Of a stretch of 64,000 nt of DNA, positions 23,599 through 33,802 are shown one piece after another. The DNA is taken from the NCBI GenBank assembly GCA_009869945.1, contig WIXG01000092.1, forward strand, positions 62,001 to 126,000, given 5' to 3'. The position numbers and the translations under genes are program-made. The DNA comes from Mesaphorura yosii (Eukaryota; Arthropoda; Collembola; Poduromorpha; Tullbergiidae). Position 1 is the first letter of the stretch, and each line of letters starts with the position of its first letter. The notes beneath the pieces were generated by a model. It was not told where the DNA came from. It saw only the letters and a program-made list of their open reading frames with translations, and did no database searches.

Positions 23599-25898
23599 TC
23601 ATTTACACCCATTCGATGGTAAGCACAATTTCAGAGCATCTTGAACCAAATGAAAGGTTCTGTACGGACCGACTGAGGCCACAGAATTCTTAAACGACTC
23701 AAACTCGTTCAAGTACTTCGAGAAGCGCTCAATCGCGTCTTTGACATGTCCTTTCTCCATGGCCTTCAGTCCGTCTTCGTAAAACATGTCGTCCAGCTTC
23801 TGCAGTTTCTGGAGTGCATCTCTTTCCTCCTCGTTCTTTGGAGAAACTTCAGCAGGCATGTTTTCGTACGTCGGCCAATCTTCCACGCATGCGGAGCACG
23901 AGCACTTGAACCAGTAACGACCCTCCAACTTGTACAGCCGCTCCTTTCTACACATTTTTGTGAACAAGGGGCCATAATTGTCAGTGATTGGTTCACCTTC
24001 TCGGATCTTCTGCATCGAGACGATAGTCATCGTGGATCCAGTGAAGTACCTGTGAAATTTGGAATTGGTGAGTGAGTTGCTGACTCTGTGTTTTGTACTT
24101 TTGTGGTCGAAGCTATGGCGGTATGCAATGAGAATTTTACAGTTCTAACCTTGTCACGTTGGGAGAGCAAGAATGATTAAAGAACGCTGCAGTTGGATAC
24201 ACTCCCAACCCCACATTTCGACTAGACGATTTACTCAGAGATTTGTTGTCCACGAATTCTGTTATTTCATACGCGTTAAACTGAAGAATTTGCAGATTTC
24301 TTAGCAGGACTGCGCCAAGTTTAATCTCCTCCAAGGTAGGGTCAGGATTTTTGAATAGATTGATGTTGAAGTAGCCCACTGCTCTCAGACATTTTCTGCC
24401 AATCAAATCAAACAGATGGAATAGTCTAAGGTCGTGATCGAGAACAAGTGAAGAAGATGAGCTTACAGAAGGAAAACCGCCATGATTGTCCGCTCGAGAA
24501 AATCACGCGGATCTCGTTGGAACTCCAACGCCGACAAATTGTACACAGATTCGTAGTTTTGGGGGTCGTACTTCTTCTCAGTGTTAAGAATTATAGTCTC
24601 CGGGCTAGACACGAACGAGTCAACTTTCTACGAGGAGGACAAAACCAATGCGGCTATTTGCTAAAAAGTGTCCCGAGAAGTTTGGAGATTCTTAATTCTT
24701 ACCGAAAGGAGCTCCTCGGCAGTCGTCTGGGTGATCATACGAAGTGCAAGATGCGGGAGCACACTCATTCCGGACCCGATCAGCAGCGAAAAAACTCGAC
24801 ACTCATGCTGGTGATACTGGTCAGCACTTTGCCTGCACGCCCTCGAGCAGTAGGCGACGTTTGCGCAGACTTCGCATGCCACTGCGGCTCTGAGTGGCTT
24901 GAAGCAATGCAAGCAGTGAGTACCCATTCGTTCGACCAACAAGGTTTTTGCGAAGGGTTCCTCTCTCAGCACCGTTTCACCAGCCAGAATCTCGTTTCCA
25001 GCATATGCGAATCTGCCTTTATCAGGCGAGTAGCCAACTTCCAGTTTTGCTGATGCTCCTGGAAAGGTTTCGTGGCGGCTGGGAATGTCTGCCTCGTTTT
25101 TTGATGGCTTGCCATTTTTGGTGTTGTGTTGAGTCACATTCGCTACGGGTCCGTCAGCTTCAATTTGTTTTAAATGCTTGTTCAGTTTTTCAAGGAATCC
25201 TTCCGATTCGGGAACAACGTATTTTGTCAAGTAATGCTTGCAAATTCCCACCAGGATTTTTGCCTGAGCATAGTTTTTTAGTTTTACTTGACATGCTGTC
25301 ATCCGCTCGTATAATTTATGCCTGAAATTTAAAATGGGTTCAAAGATCACAGCCAATTATGCAGAGCCCAGAAGACAAGCAGACAAACACAGCACATTAG
25401 ACACTAACAAGTTGGCACGTGTAACGACAAGCAGAAAACAGAAAGGTCCACGAACCTCGTCTCGTCTGGGTAGTCGTAGCTGAATGCTAATTCAATGTCA
25501 TTTATCGCTAATTGCCATTCTTTGAGCTTGTGCAGGGCAGCGGAGCGATTAGCGTACGCCAGAGCGAGATCTTTGCCAGGCGGAGATCGGATGATTCCCT
25601 GACTGAAGAGCAGCAATGCCTTCTCGAAGTTCCGCTGCCCAAACGCTGTGTTTCCCTCCAGCCGCTTGGAAACTGCTTCTTCATTGTCCTTGCCGCGAAA
25701 GATGAGTTCGGCCCTAATTAAAGGCCAGCACCGTTGAGCACAATACGAAACACGTTGGATGTCACTTTCACAACATGAAAACTCGAGTATGTTGACGAAT
25801 GGAACGACTTTCTCCAGCAAGTCCTTGAAAAAACCTTGCGATTTATTTTGCAGGGTCAACCGGCTGCACAGGCGCGTGTATTCGCCAATATCCTCCAT
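23599..25898 (-). CDS. SMYD4: SMYD4-like TPR/SET/MYND protein-lysine methyltransferase
   Basis: Putative lysine N-methyltransferase. Exons in coding order: 25456-25898, 24703-25321, 24467-24627, 24150-24425, 23599-24049; 649 residues, near the usual ~800 of SMYD4 but shorter. Residues ~80-190 contain tetratricopeptide-type helices (RLEGNTAFGQRNFEKALLLFSQGI, YANRSAALHKL), which distinguish SMYD4 from other SMYDs. A split SET domain begins near residue 240 (KGRFAYAGNEILAGETVL). The MYND zinc finger is at ~284-322 with the Cys/His set C-x2-C...C-x2-C...C-x3-C...H-x3-C. SET resumes with the cofactor-binding FNHSCSPNVTR near residue 490. Next come the GEPITDNYG motif and the post-SET cysteines (FKCSCSAC). 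All signature residues are intact, so activity is plausible. Only one splice donor is weak (AG|gttcgt after exon 1). Confidence 0.88.
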
Positions 25899-27091
25899 TT
25901 TTGCACGCGCTAAGCAAGAGCACGGTCGAATCAGTTCGATTCGATCCCGGGTCGGGGTCCAACAGGCCCATGTGGCATGAGGAAGAAAGAATTCTTACAT
26001 AAACAGGGCACAGATTCATGATACTATTTTTAGTCTAAACTGCATTTGCTGCATGCAAAGTGTAAAGTTAAGGAGAGAGAGAACAGCGGCAAATGACAAG
26101 TCTTCCACGCTGTGCGATCATTTAAAGAGTCGAACAGTCCCGTTGACCCGAACAGAGAGCCCGTGTCCAAGAAAGAATGGCCATCATGACACTTCATAGT
26201 TCGAACCGGATTCGTAGTGGGCAATGTTTTTTCGCTGTGATATTCCTCTAAATTGGTCGTTGCTCGTGATTTCTTAATTTTGGCGAAAAGCAAAAACAAA
26301 TTCATGACTACAAAGTCCTCTGCAGTTAGAAATTATGCCCATCGCATAAAATATGACGTTTAAAATTGCAAACTTCCAAGTCCAAGACGTCTTGCACGTC
26401 ATGGCCATTTTATTTTGGTTCCAATTAGCGAGAAGATTAGCATTTGCATGCATCATGGCATCATCTTCCTGTATTTTATTTGCACAACACGCGCCCAGGT
26501 CGTGGTTGAGGCTTTCCAGCCATCCAGAAATAACCGGTGGCCAATGCTTGTTTTCCCCGCAGCTAAATATTATGCTCATGATTCGCTGATGACTGATTAT
26601 CACATCGTGAGCATTTGCGTTTGTAAATATTTCCATGTGCTGAAAATAGCAGATCACTTCATTTGGATAATTTATACAGCGTCGACTTCATTAGTGAAGA
26701 CAAAGATCAGACGCGAAGCAGAACAACAGTGAAACAATGTCATCTTCATCATCCTGCTGCACCAAAGAAGTGTATTGGAGGTTTGCATGTAGTCATCGCA
26801 TGAACGAAGCATCTTCACGAGTGAAGACAGACACATTAACTCATTTTCTGCATGCAGGAAATTATAATATTTTTGCAAGTTGTAGTAAATTAGCAGAATT
26901 TGCGTAAGTAATTCCGTTCACCGTGAATAATTACGTGACCTGAAGTCAGAAGCAAGTGCATAGGTCAGGATTGCATTTTGGAATAAAAGGAAAGGCCAAA
27001 TCCAAGAATAACTCCAGTTCGAGATCAGATTGGATCCTGACAAACACAATCAACAACATAACTCTCAATACCACCTAATTTACCGAGCAAA
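25899..27091. other. Divergent spacer between SMYD4 and GNAT gene
   Basis: About 1.2 kb containing upstream regions for both genes. Frames of 60-127 codons exist but lack protein character and splice partners. The stretch 26340-26900 is rich in short repeated words such as ttgcatgcat. No RNA gene recognised. Confidence 0.45.
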
Positions 27092-27819
27092 ATGGGAAAG
27101 CTTGCTGAAGGAACGTGGCACCAGTTCCAATTTCGGATAGCGGTACCTTCCGATTATCAAGACATTTTGGATCATCTCAGAGAAAACTTCTACCGAGAAG
27201 ACCCCATCGCGCAGGTGGTTGGCTATTCGAAGGAAAACTCGACCGGTTTCGACCAGAAAATCATTTCTTACCTCACGCAAAATCTGAGTTTCTTGGCAAT
27301 AGACTCAGAATCAGGCAAGGTAAGTCGGGCTGCACTGGTTTCGGGAAAATTATACTAGAAACACTCGAAATAACCGTAATCGTGTGTAATCCTCAGATTG
27401 CCGGTGTTCGCATCATGTTCGAATCGTGCCAGGACGAGTATTCGTCATGTCCCAGCCTCTGTTTTGAGAAAAACAGTATCTTAAAATTCCTGGCAGAGTT
27501 GGAGGACAAGTGCAATATCTTTGACATGTTCAACATTTCCCAGTGCGCCAAGCTCCTACTGACATCGATATGCCACGAATACCGCGGACAGGGGCTCGGG
27601 ACGGAAATGTACAAGCGGAGCGTTGAGATACTTCGAAGTAAAGGGTTCGACATGGTGAAAGGATCCTTTTGCAACCTAGAATCAATCAAAATTGCAGAAA
27701 AACTAGGGTTCAGCGAGCTGGCGAGGTCATACATAAAGGAATACCGCGACCAGAATGGTGAACTGATGTTTCCTAATGCAGACTTTGAGTTCATCGCGCT
27801 TATGGCTCTCAAACTGTAA
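27092..27819 (+). CDS. GNAT-family N-acetyltransferase, arylalkylamine NAT-like
   Basis: Acetyl-CoA-dependent acetyltransferase of the type that in insects acetylates dopamine, serotonin and related amines. Exons 27092-27319 and 27397-27819; 216 residues, the usual size. Visible features: the N-terminal substrate region (DYQDILDHLRENFYREDPI, with the FYREDPI pattern typical of insect aaNATs) and acetyl-CoA motif A, SICHEYRGQGLGTEMYKRS (R-G-Q-G-L-G being the Q/RxxGxG/A loop). Motif B, GSFCNLESIKIAEKLGF, follows. No signal peptide. The exact amine is not predictable from sequence. AATAAA lies at 27915-27920, directly abutting the stop codon of the converging receptor gene, so the transcripts' ends overlap. 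Confidence 0.88.
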
Positions 27820-27920
27820 CATTTCTACTGGTCGGCTCTTCCTGTTTTATTTATACACGATCTCTAATATTACTTAATTAGCTTTATTGACTTAAGCAAT
27901 CAACCGATTGAATCAATAAA

Positions 27921-29453
27921 TTATGTTTTGACAATGGGCATGGCCCTAGGACTTCGAGGCGATTCAATGGTGATTCTAAATTGGACGAGAACGACGCAGT
28001 ATGTCAGCAGAGTCCCCATCATCTAAATTAAAATATTTCTCGGTACGGTTCAGAGAATTCAGGGTGCATAAAGAATTAAGCCGGCAGTGTTTGGAACTTA
28101 CCGTCACTGCAAGCTTTAGGTTGACGACGAAGAATCCGGCTGGCCAAATTGAAGGCGGTGCACTCAAAACTTTCTGATACATCATTTGAGCCTGTAAGCG
28201 AATAAAATTAGTGGCAGTGGTCCTTTCACTCCTTTCTCCGTTTGTGAACGGGCAATTACGTATTTACCTTTTTACTCAGAGGTTTGCTGATCGACTTCAG
28301 CGGAATGTTGATCAAAGTGTAGATCGCATTCCGTGCCTGAAATATCTTATCACTTCAGAAGCAGGAATAACCAAGATCTTGTTTTAAGATACTTGAAGCT
28401 TACCTCAACGTGCAATCTGGTACACGAACAACACAACCAAAATAAGACAATGGCATTCACGACGACCGGAGTCACAAACAAAAGGAGCCAGGCAAAATCG
28501 TTCTCCGCGATCACGAGGCAGGACAAGAAAATGTAATGCAGCAGAGACGCCGAGAGCAGGAGCAGAGACAGCAAAATGGGAATGCCAAACAACTGATTAA
28601 ACTCCTCGACAAGAGCCTCCAACTTCTGAAACTTTGCCAGGAAGTTGACAACCCCGAACTCGGTTTGTTGAATTCTGGAGGCTGGCGAATTCGAACTGAT
28701 TTTAAACACCGTGGGATCTTTGGAGTTGCCATCCGCCATACCGTCTTGTTTCAGCATTTCGAACCCTAAACTTAGCAGCTTGATGATGTGCACGTAAAGG
28801 CAGACCTTCACCAGGTTATACATAACGATGCAGTTGAAGAGAGCAACCGCGATCGAATATCCAATGCCCTTTGCTGTGCCTAGCGAAGTAATGTACAGGT
28901 CGAAGTTCACAAAATACGTTGTGAAGCAAAGAAATCCGCCAAGTAGCAGGCTTCCGTAAATCTTTCGATCCTGTTTCATGAACTCCTTGGCCAACTTTTC
29001 AAAGAGCACGTGACCCCGAATTGTATCGACGATTGACAAATTGTGATCAAAGGTCGATGTAAGTTTGTTCATGTAAGCCACAATTCGTTTCCGGCAGTAC
29101 AACACGTAGAAGAGTATGAACCCATCACAGAAAATGTGGGCAAAGTCGACCAGCGCCCATCCGAAGCTCTCTACGCTGCCCCTAAGATCAAATATTTGCT
29201 CAAAATCTTCCACATAGCAGATGAACCACGCGCGACAGAAATAAATGTAAGCATTCAGCAGAATAACCGCAAGCACGGGACGACTGCACCAGTGAAACTT
29301 CCAGACGACTCTCTTGCCAGTGTTTTCCAAGCAGAATGGAAAGTAACCCATGCACTGCGAAGTTCGAATGGGAACTCTGGAGACTTTTTGCAATAATTCG
29401 CAAACGCGAATGGTACCGAACTCAGATTTATTCTCACTTGGCAATTTCTCCAT
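27921..29453 (-). CDS. Gustatory receptor family protein (7-TM chemoreceptor)
   Basis: Member of the arthropod gustatory receptor superfamily, ligand-gated cation channels with an inverted seven-helix topology. Exons in coding order: 28404-29453, 28268-28336, 28102-28191, 27921-28022, all phase 0; 436 residues. Exon 1 alone encodes helices 1-6. The three small phase-0 3' exons encoding the end of the protein are the classic GR gene structure. The last exon contains TYCVVLVQF, matching the family's TYhhhhhQF signature in helix 7. There is a Lys/Leu-rich intracellular region between helices 4 and 5. No frame damage, so probably functional. The ligand and tissue cannot be judged. It appears as a single copy in this window. 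AATAAA on this strand (complement of 27846-27851) lies inside the GNAT 3' UTR. Confidence 0.88.
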
Positions 29454-30523
29454 GTTGCCCGAGGTTGGAATAACTGATAACTACCCGAAGAGAAAGGCGT
29501 GTGATAAGAGACTGAGGAGCACTTTGGGCAATTTCGACTTGATAAATATCGACGTAATAATTCAATAAACAATAGCCACCAATTTACTAATTAATTTGAA
29601 GTGCAAATAAAGTTCATCAAGGATTTCACCTTCCATAAGACTTTGGCACTGACGCAATAGGGCTCATGGGAGCTGATGTTGACTCGTGACTCACTTGTGA
29701 TGATTTGGCCGTTGGTCTTCTGGCAAACTCATTTAGTTGAGAGCTACACACTGTGGGTGATTCACGAGAATTGTTGTGCGCCATGCATTTTAGCATATGG
29801 AAAAGTTCCAACTTTGGAAGCCAATAGCTGGCTTTCTGATGGACATAGAAGTGTGGTTTTGGCTGCATATGAAAGCCCATGCCCTTAGTTTTCCAACGAC
29901 ACCCCACTTGACATGGGTCATCATAGAACCGGAAGTGGCAAAATGGCCGATGACCCGACTTTGACCTCCTGTATCTCCCAAGCCCCACATTTCCGCACTA
30001 TGCAAAGAATATCCTAAACAGTACTAATTAAGTACTAAACGATGGCACAGGTCCGAAGGTGCGGTCTTGTGGGGCGTGGGAGAACGAAGGTTCCAAAGTT
30101 GTCATATAATCCCGGCACTGTCAAAAACTGTCAAAGAGCAGAAATTTATGTGGGGTGAAAAAGTTCAAAGTTCAGCCTTGTCCTCTCAGTTCCCCATCAA
30201 TCCTGGAAAATTCAAGGAGTTCAGCCACAAAATACAAAAAATACATCGAGTTGTATCCGTGGTACTACATGCCAGTAACCTTCCACAAAATCATTGCACA
30301 CGGAGCCGAAATCAAAGCCGACAGCACTTTACAAACAGGAATGATGGGGGCGAAGACGCTGCAGAATCCAGAAACAAATTGTACAGACAGGATCGCCAAT
30401 TCCATGCAAGAAAGAGAGGTCGCCAAGCCAACCTTACGGACATGTTCAATAGAGCAATGGATTACTATTACTATTACTAGTAATTGCTAAATCTAAATTA
30501 AACTTATCGACTTAACCTGTGGC
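29454..30523. other. Spacer between the receptor and the death-domain-like gene
   Basis: About 1.07 kb. Two overlapping frames near 30067-30490 lack protein character. A short (TAT/TAC)n run lies at 30460-30480. No gene recognised. Confidence 0.45.
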
Positions 30524-31333
30524 TTAGTGGCCTATCTTATGATTTTTACGCTTGGCTCTTTGTCTCAACTGAATCCACAGCACATCGATCATAAATATCG
30601 GACGTGTCATAAGTGTAATGACGAAGTCTACAGGTGATGTGGGGAAGGTGTGCAAATAATGCATGAAATCGGTTTGATCTTCGCCTTGGACGTCTTGGAC
30701 CCCAAGTTCTTGCTCAGGCGTACTCGGAATTGGGGCATCTGCTGCTGGCGACGCAGAGGGATCGTAGATAAAAACACCTGGGCTTTGAGTTTCTTCTGCT
30801 GGAATCTGGTCGCCGATCGGCTCCTCGGGCATTGCTGCACCAACATCCTGCTCAGGGTTACTAGAGTTGGAATGGTCATCCGCTCGAGGCGCCGGGAGGG
30901 TCATTTCTTGACTTTCACGTTCACAGCACTCTTGAATATTATCTGGAAATTTGATCGCAGTGATTAGACTCATGGAAGCACTCGAATTCATTCATTCCGT
31001 GCGCTTTATTTACCTGCCAATCGGTTCAATCCATTACCATGTAAGAGTTGTAACAAGTCTCCCACATCATCCCCGTGCGCATACCAAATTTGTAGTGATT
31101 GCAACACTGCATCGGCAAATTTCGAGTCTTTGAGCAACTTCTTGATCGCTAACGCATCACTGGCGCTTTTGACAATACGGTTCACGATTTGAGGCCATTT
31201 CTCAAGGGCAACCTCGTCCTCGAGGATCAAATCGCGAATGTCTAATATATTTTCTGCTAAGAATGAAAGTCTCAGTGAAATCAATTAATATAGTATGATA
31301 ACAGTACAGAAACTTACCATTTATTCCAGCCAT
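30524..31333 (-). CDS. Death-domain-like small protein
   Basis: Exons in coding order 31318-31333, 31014-31253, 30524-30942; 224 residues. Residues ~5-90 fit a death-fold domain. They show the helix pattern W-P-Q-I-V-N-R-I..., a conserved-type LQIWYAHGDDVGDLLQLLHGNG and a closing LNRLADNI, comparable to the LxxWxxxxGxxxxVxxLxxALxxxGxxxLA core of death domains. The rest is acidic and Pro-rich, with two PEQ(D/E)(V/L)G blocks. It ends in a hydrophobic segment (VDFVITLMTRPIFMIDVLWI) and a very basic tail (RQRAKRKNHKIGH). It lacks the kinase or TIR parts of Pelle and MyD88. The domain call is by eye and could be wrong; function (immune or apoptotic adaptor) is only inference. The start exon is 16 bp. 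Confidence 0.6.
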
Positions 31334-31809
31334 GGCTCCTTCAATCTTCTTTTACGGAGCCGTGCCCTTCCAAAGACCCAATCTGGTTGAATTCACCATG
31401 CAAAATGCGAGGAAAAACACCTTGTATCAGTCATATCTTTCGATCACAGCGCACTGATAAGAGTTTTCCATACGAGTTGAAGTGGTTTGTTTAACATTTA
31501 CTCTGTTTGCATTTGCATTGCCCAGCATTGCTGCTCAGCTGCTCGTAAGGCATGACTCGTTGATTCATGCTTTGAAATACTGTCAGAATTCCCACAAGCG
31601 TTCCCATATTGAGGTCATTGAACGTCACCACTCAAGTATCAACTAAACTCGCTGAAACCTTAGCTTCTGATAAATCCATAACCTAATTCAAGAACCCTGA
31701 CTTTACGCTTCTTCATGAGAGCCAAAATTTCATCAAATTACAATGGAAATACGAAACGTTTCAGGAATTTAAGGGTATGAAACTTGTACAAAATTAGATA
31801 ACTGTGAAC
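31334..31809. other. Spacer between two minus-strand genes
   Basis: 476 bp between the stop of the Myb/SANT-like gene and the start of the death-domain-like gene. No exon recognised; likely the 3' UTR of one and promoter of the other. Confidence 0.45.
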
Positions 31810-32452
31810 TCACTCGAGTAAAGGATGAGCTTCTGGCAAATCTTGTGCTGCTCCGTCATGAGAATCATTTGCCAGATTTGTAGAGAGTACAACTTCTCCG
31901 GAGTCACATTGGTATGATGTATGTACGGCTTGGCTCGTACCCCAAACTGAATCCAAGGTGTAGTAGTAATGGCACATGGCTAAAACCTTATCTGTACAAT
32001 TGAATAGTTAAATATGAGAGCATTGTACATGTACACATGATGACTATGCCATTCAGAGTTACCTGGAAAACTAGCCGGATGGTCAGCTTCGACTCCTTGT
32101 CCGGTTTGATCGATCCATTTGCTGACCTCGTCATACTTCTTTTTCATTGCCAGATATTTGTTCTCAATTTGTTTAGTGGTACAGTCACAGGTGCTGAGTT
32201 TTTCCAACATCTTCCTCAAATACTGAGACAATGTTTCTTTTGCCTATAAAATTCCAGGTTCCAGAACTCAAATGAAGACTAGAATATATATATATATTCA
32301 TGTTCTAATTGTACCTGATTTTTTCCAAGGTATGGGTGCTCAGCAATGTAGTCAGCAACAAAAATTTCCTCGGTTTTTGACCAAGCTTTGATTTTCTGCC
32401 TCTTACTCGAAGATGCGTTGCCCGTATCCTGAGTTTTTCTCTTGGAGTCCAT
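31810..32452 (-). CDS. Myb/SANT-like DNA-binding domain protein
   Basis: Exons in coding order 32315-32452, 32063-32243, 31810-31991; 166 residues. It begins with a basic Ser/Lys stretch (SSSKRQKIK) that could act as a nuclear signal. A trihelical Myb/SANT-like domain follows at about residues 22-120: AWSKTEEIFVADYIAEHP, then a central helix and IENKYLAMKKKYDEVSKW, then YYTLDSVWG. This arrangement is common in transposase-associated and domesticated DNA-binding proteins. The C-terminus is polar and acidic and ends LPEAHPLLE. Its targets are unknown. It could be a domesticated element remnant or a lineage-expanded regulator. The last exon's stop overlaps a GAG|TGAG junction, but simple termination fits best. 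Confidence 0.65.
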
Positions 32453-33802
32453 GATAATTCAGTTGGTGGAGAATTGAATCAGTGGCCGTACTCAAAACAA
32501 TTCCAGAGTCTGATTTTTAAATTAATAGAAGTTCGCACTGCAGATGCACTTGGAGGAGTAAAAGCAAACTAAAAGTGAGTCCGGACTCATTTTTAGTTTC
32601 GCAGTTTAGTAAAAGTAACTTTTATTGCGTTCCTTTTGAATCTCCTTTTGCGGAGATTGTCACGTGACGACAAAATTTTGCTTTTGTATAAGTAACAAGA
32701 GCAACAGAAGCAACAATGCGAATGGAGCCAATCAGATTGAACATCTCTGTACTCATTGTAAAAGTCATACAATAATATTTTCAATCAATTCAAAATTTTG
32801 TATCTCAATTCATATTCTTCATTCTTCGGAACACCAAGGAGTTTACGAATAATTTCTAACAAGATCCCAGGAATATTTTAAGACTTGGTACATGCGGGGG
32901 AGGGGGGTTTGAGGGGTCTCCCCCCATGTACCAAGTCTTAAAATATCTCCTTTTGTCCACGGGAAACTGTCTCCAAAATCCCAAATTTTAGAAGCGTAGA
33001 TCTCAAAATTGGCCTATGAGATTTTCAAGGATAGGGCATTAAAAGTTGCAGAAAAATGTGATCTTTTATCATTTGAAAAAAAGTTATAATAAATGTTTTT
33101 AGTTTGGAAGCTATTCCAAAAACAAACTTTCAAACATCCAAAACTGGATATTTTTCAAATATTGTTCTTGCGTGCAAATCTAGGCCGGAAAATGCGATTT
33201 TTTCGATATCTTTCATAGCAACGGAGAAAAGTGTACTGACAGGTTTTGGGAAGGGGGTGAAACGCATACCTTTGTTTTAATTTTGGGTCTGACTGTCCCC
33301 GCCCTCTCACCAAAGGAATAAATCCATCCAGTCCACACTCCCCCCTCCCATATACTAGCCTCGTTAGGCCGACCAAACCGATAGGCAAATGAACGACTCT
33401 GCGTTTATCTCACTGCCGTGCGTCAGCGCGACGTTACCTTGCACCTTCGTTCTTTCACTCACTGGCTTGGATAATGCCAGCCACTCAGTGGCTGCCCAAT
33501 GGGCTAGTCTAATTAACTGGCGAATTGATGTGTGCGCTGAACGCCCGAAGAACACCAATTTCATAATCGTAGTTTATTTTTAACACAATTTCATAAGCAC
33601 CTTAACAGGCTGTTTAACGTTCAGGTACAATTTCTAAGTATGTAACAAGTAAAATCTAAGCGTTAGCAATGGCCAGCGCTGTGGAGTCCTAAGCATGAAT
33701 GAAATACATCAATCGTCAGTCAACAGTAAAACAAAGATTATAATGAAAAATTAACTTCACGAAACGTAACAATGCCTCTTCGTTGGCGTATTTTGTTTAG
33801 AA
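32453..33802. other. AT-rich spacer with hairpin
   Basis: About 1.35 kb downstream of unc80. It contains the inverted repeat at 32873-32946 and an AT-rich tract 32950-33200. C/G-rich patches lie at 33295-33355. AATAAA on the minus strand (complement of 33573-33578) probably ends the unc80 transcript. Confidence 0.5.
32873..32946. repeat. Perfect 22-bp inverted repeat with G-rich loop side
   Basis: Arms 32873-32894 and 32925-32946 are exact reverse complements (atattttaagacttggtaca plus tg). Inside them, after one unpaired C, the runs at 32896-32902 and 32918-32924 add seven more pairs, leaving a loop of about 15 bases. The G side contains runs of 5, 6 and 4 G, a possible G-quadruplex. The length suggests a foldback element, a small MITE remnant or a palindromic structure; no target-site duplication could be defined with confidence. 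Confidence 0.85.

Noticed and set aside
24448..25053. 201-codon open frame on plus strand
   Set aside because: It is the antisense of SMYD4 exons 2 and 3, whose SET/MYND motifs are unmistakable.
30067..30490. Two overlapping plus-strand frames of 111-137 codons
   Set aside because: They overlap each other in different frames, end in a simple tyrosine repeat from (TAT/TAC)n, and resemble no family.
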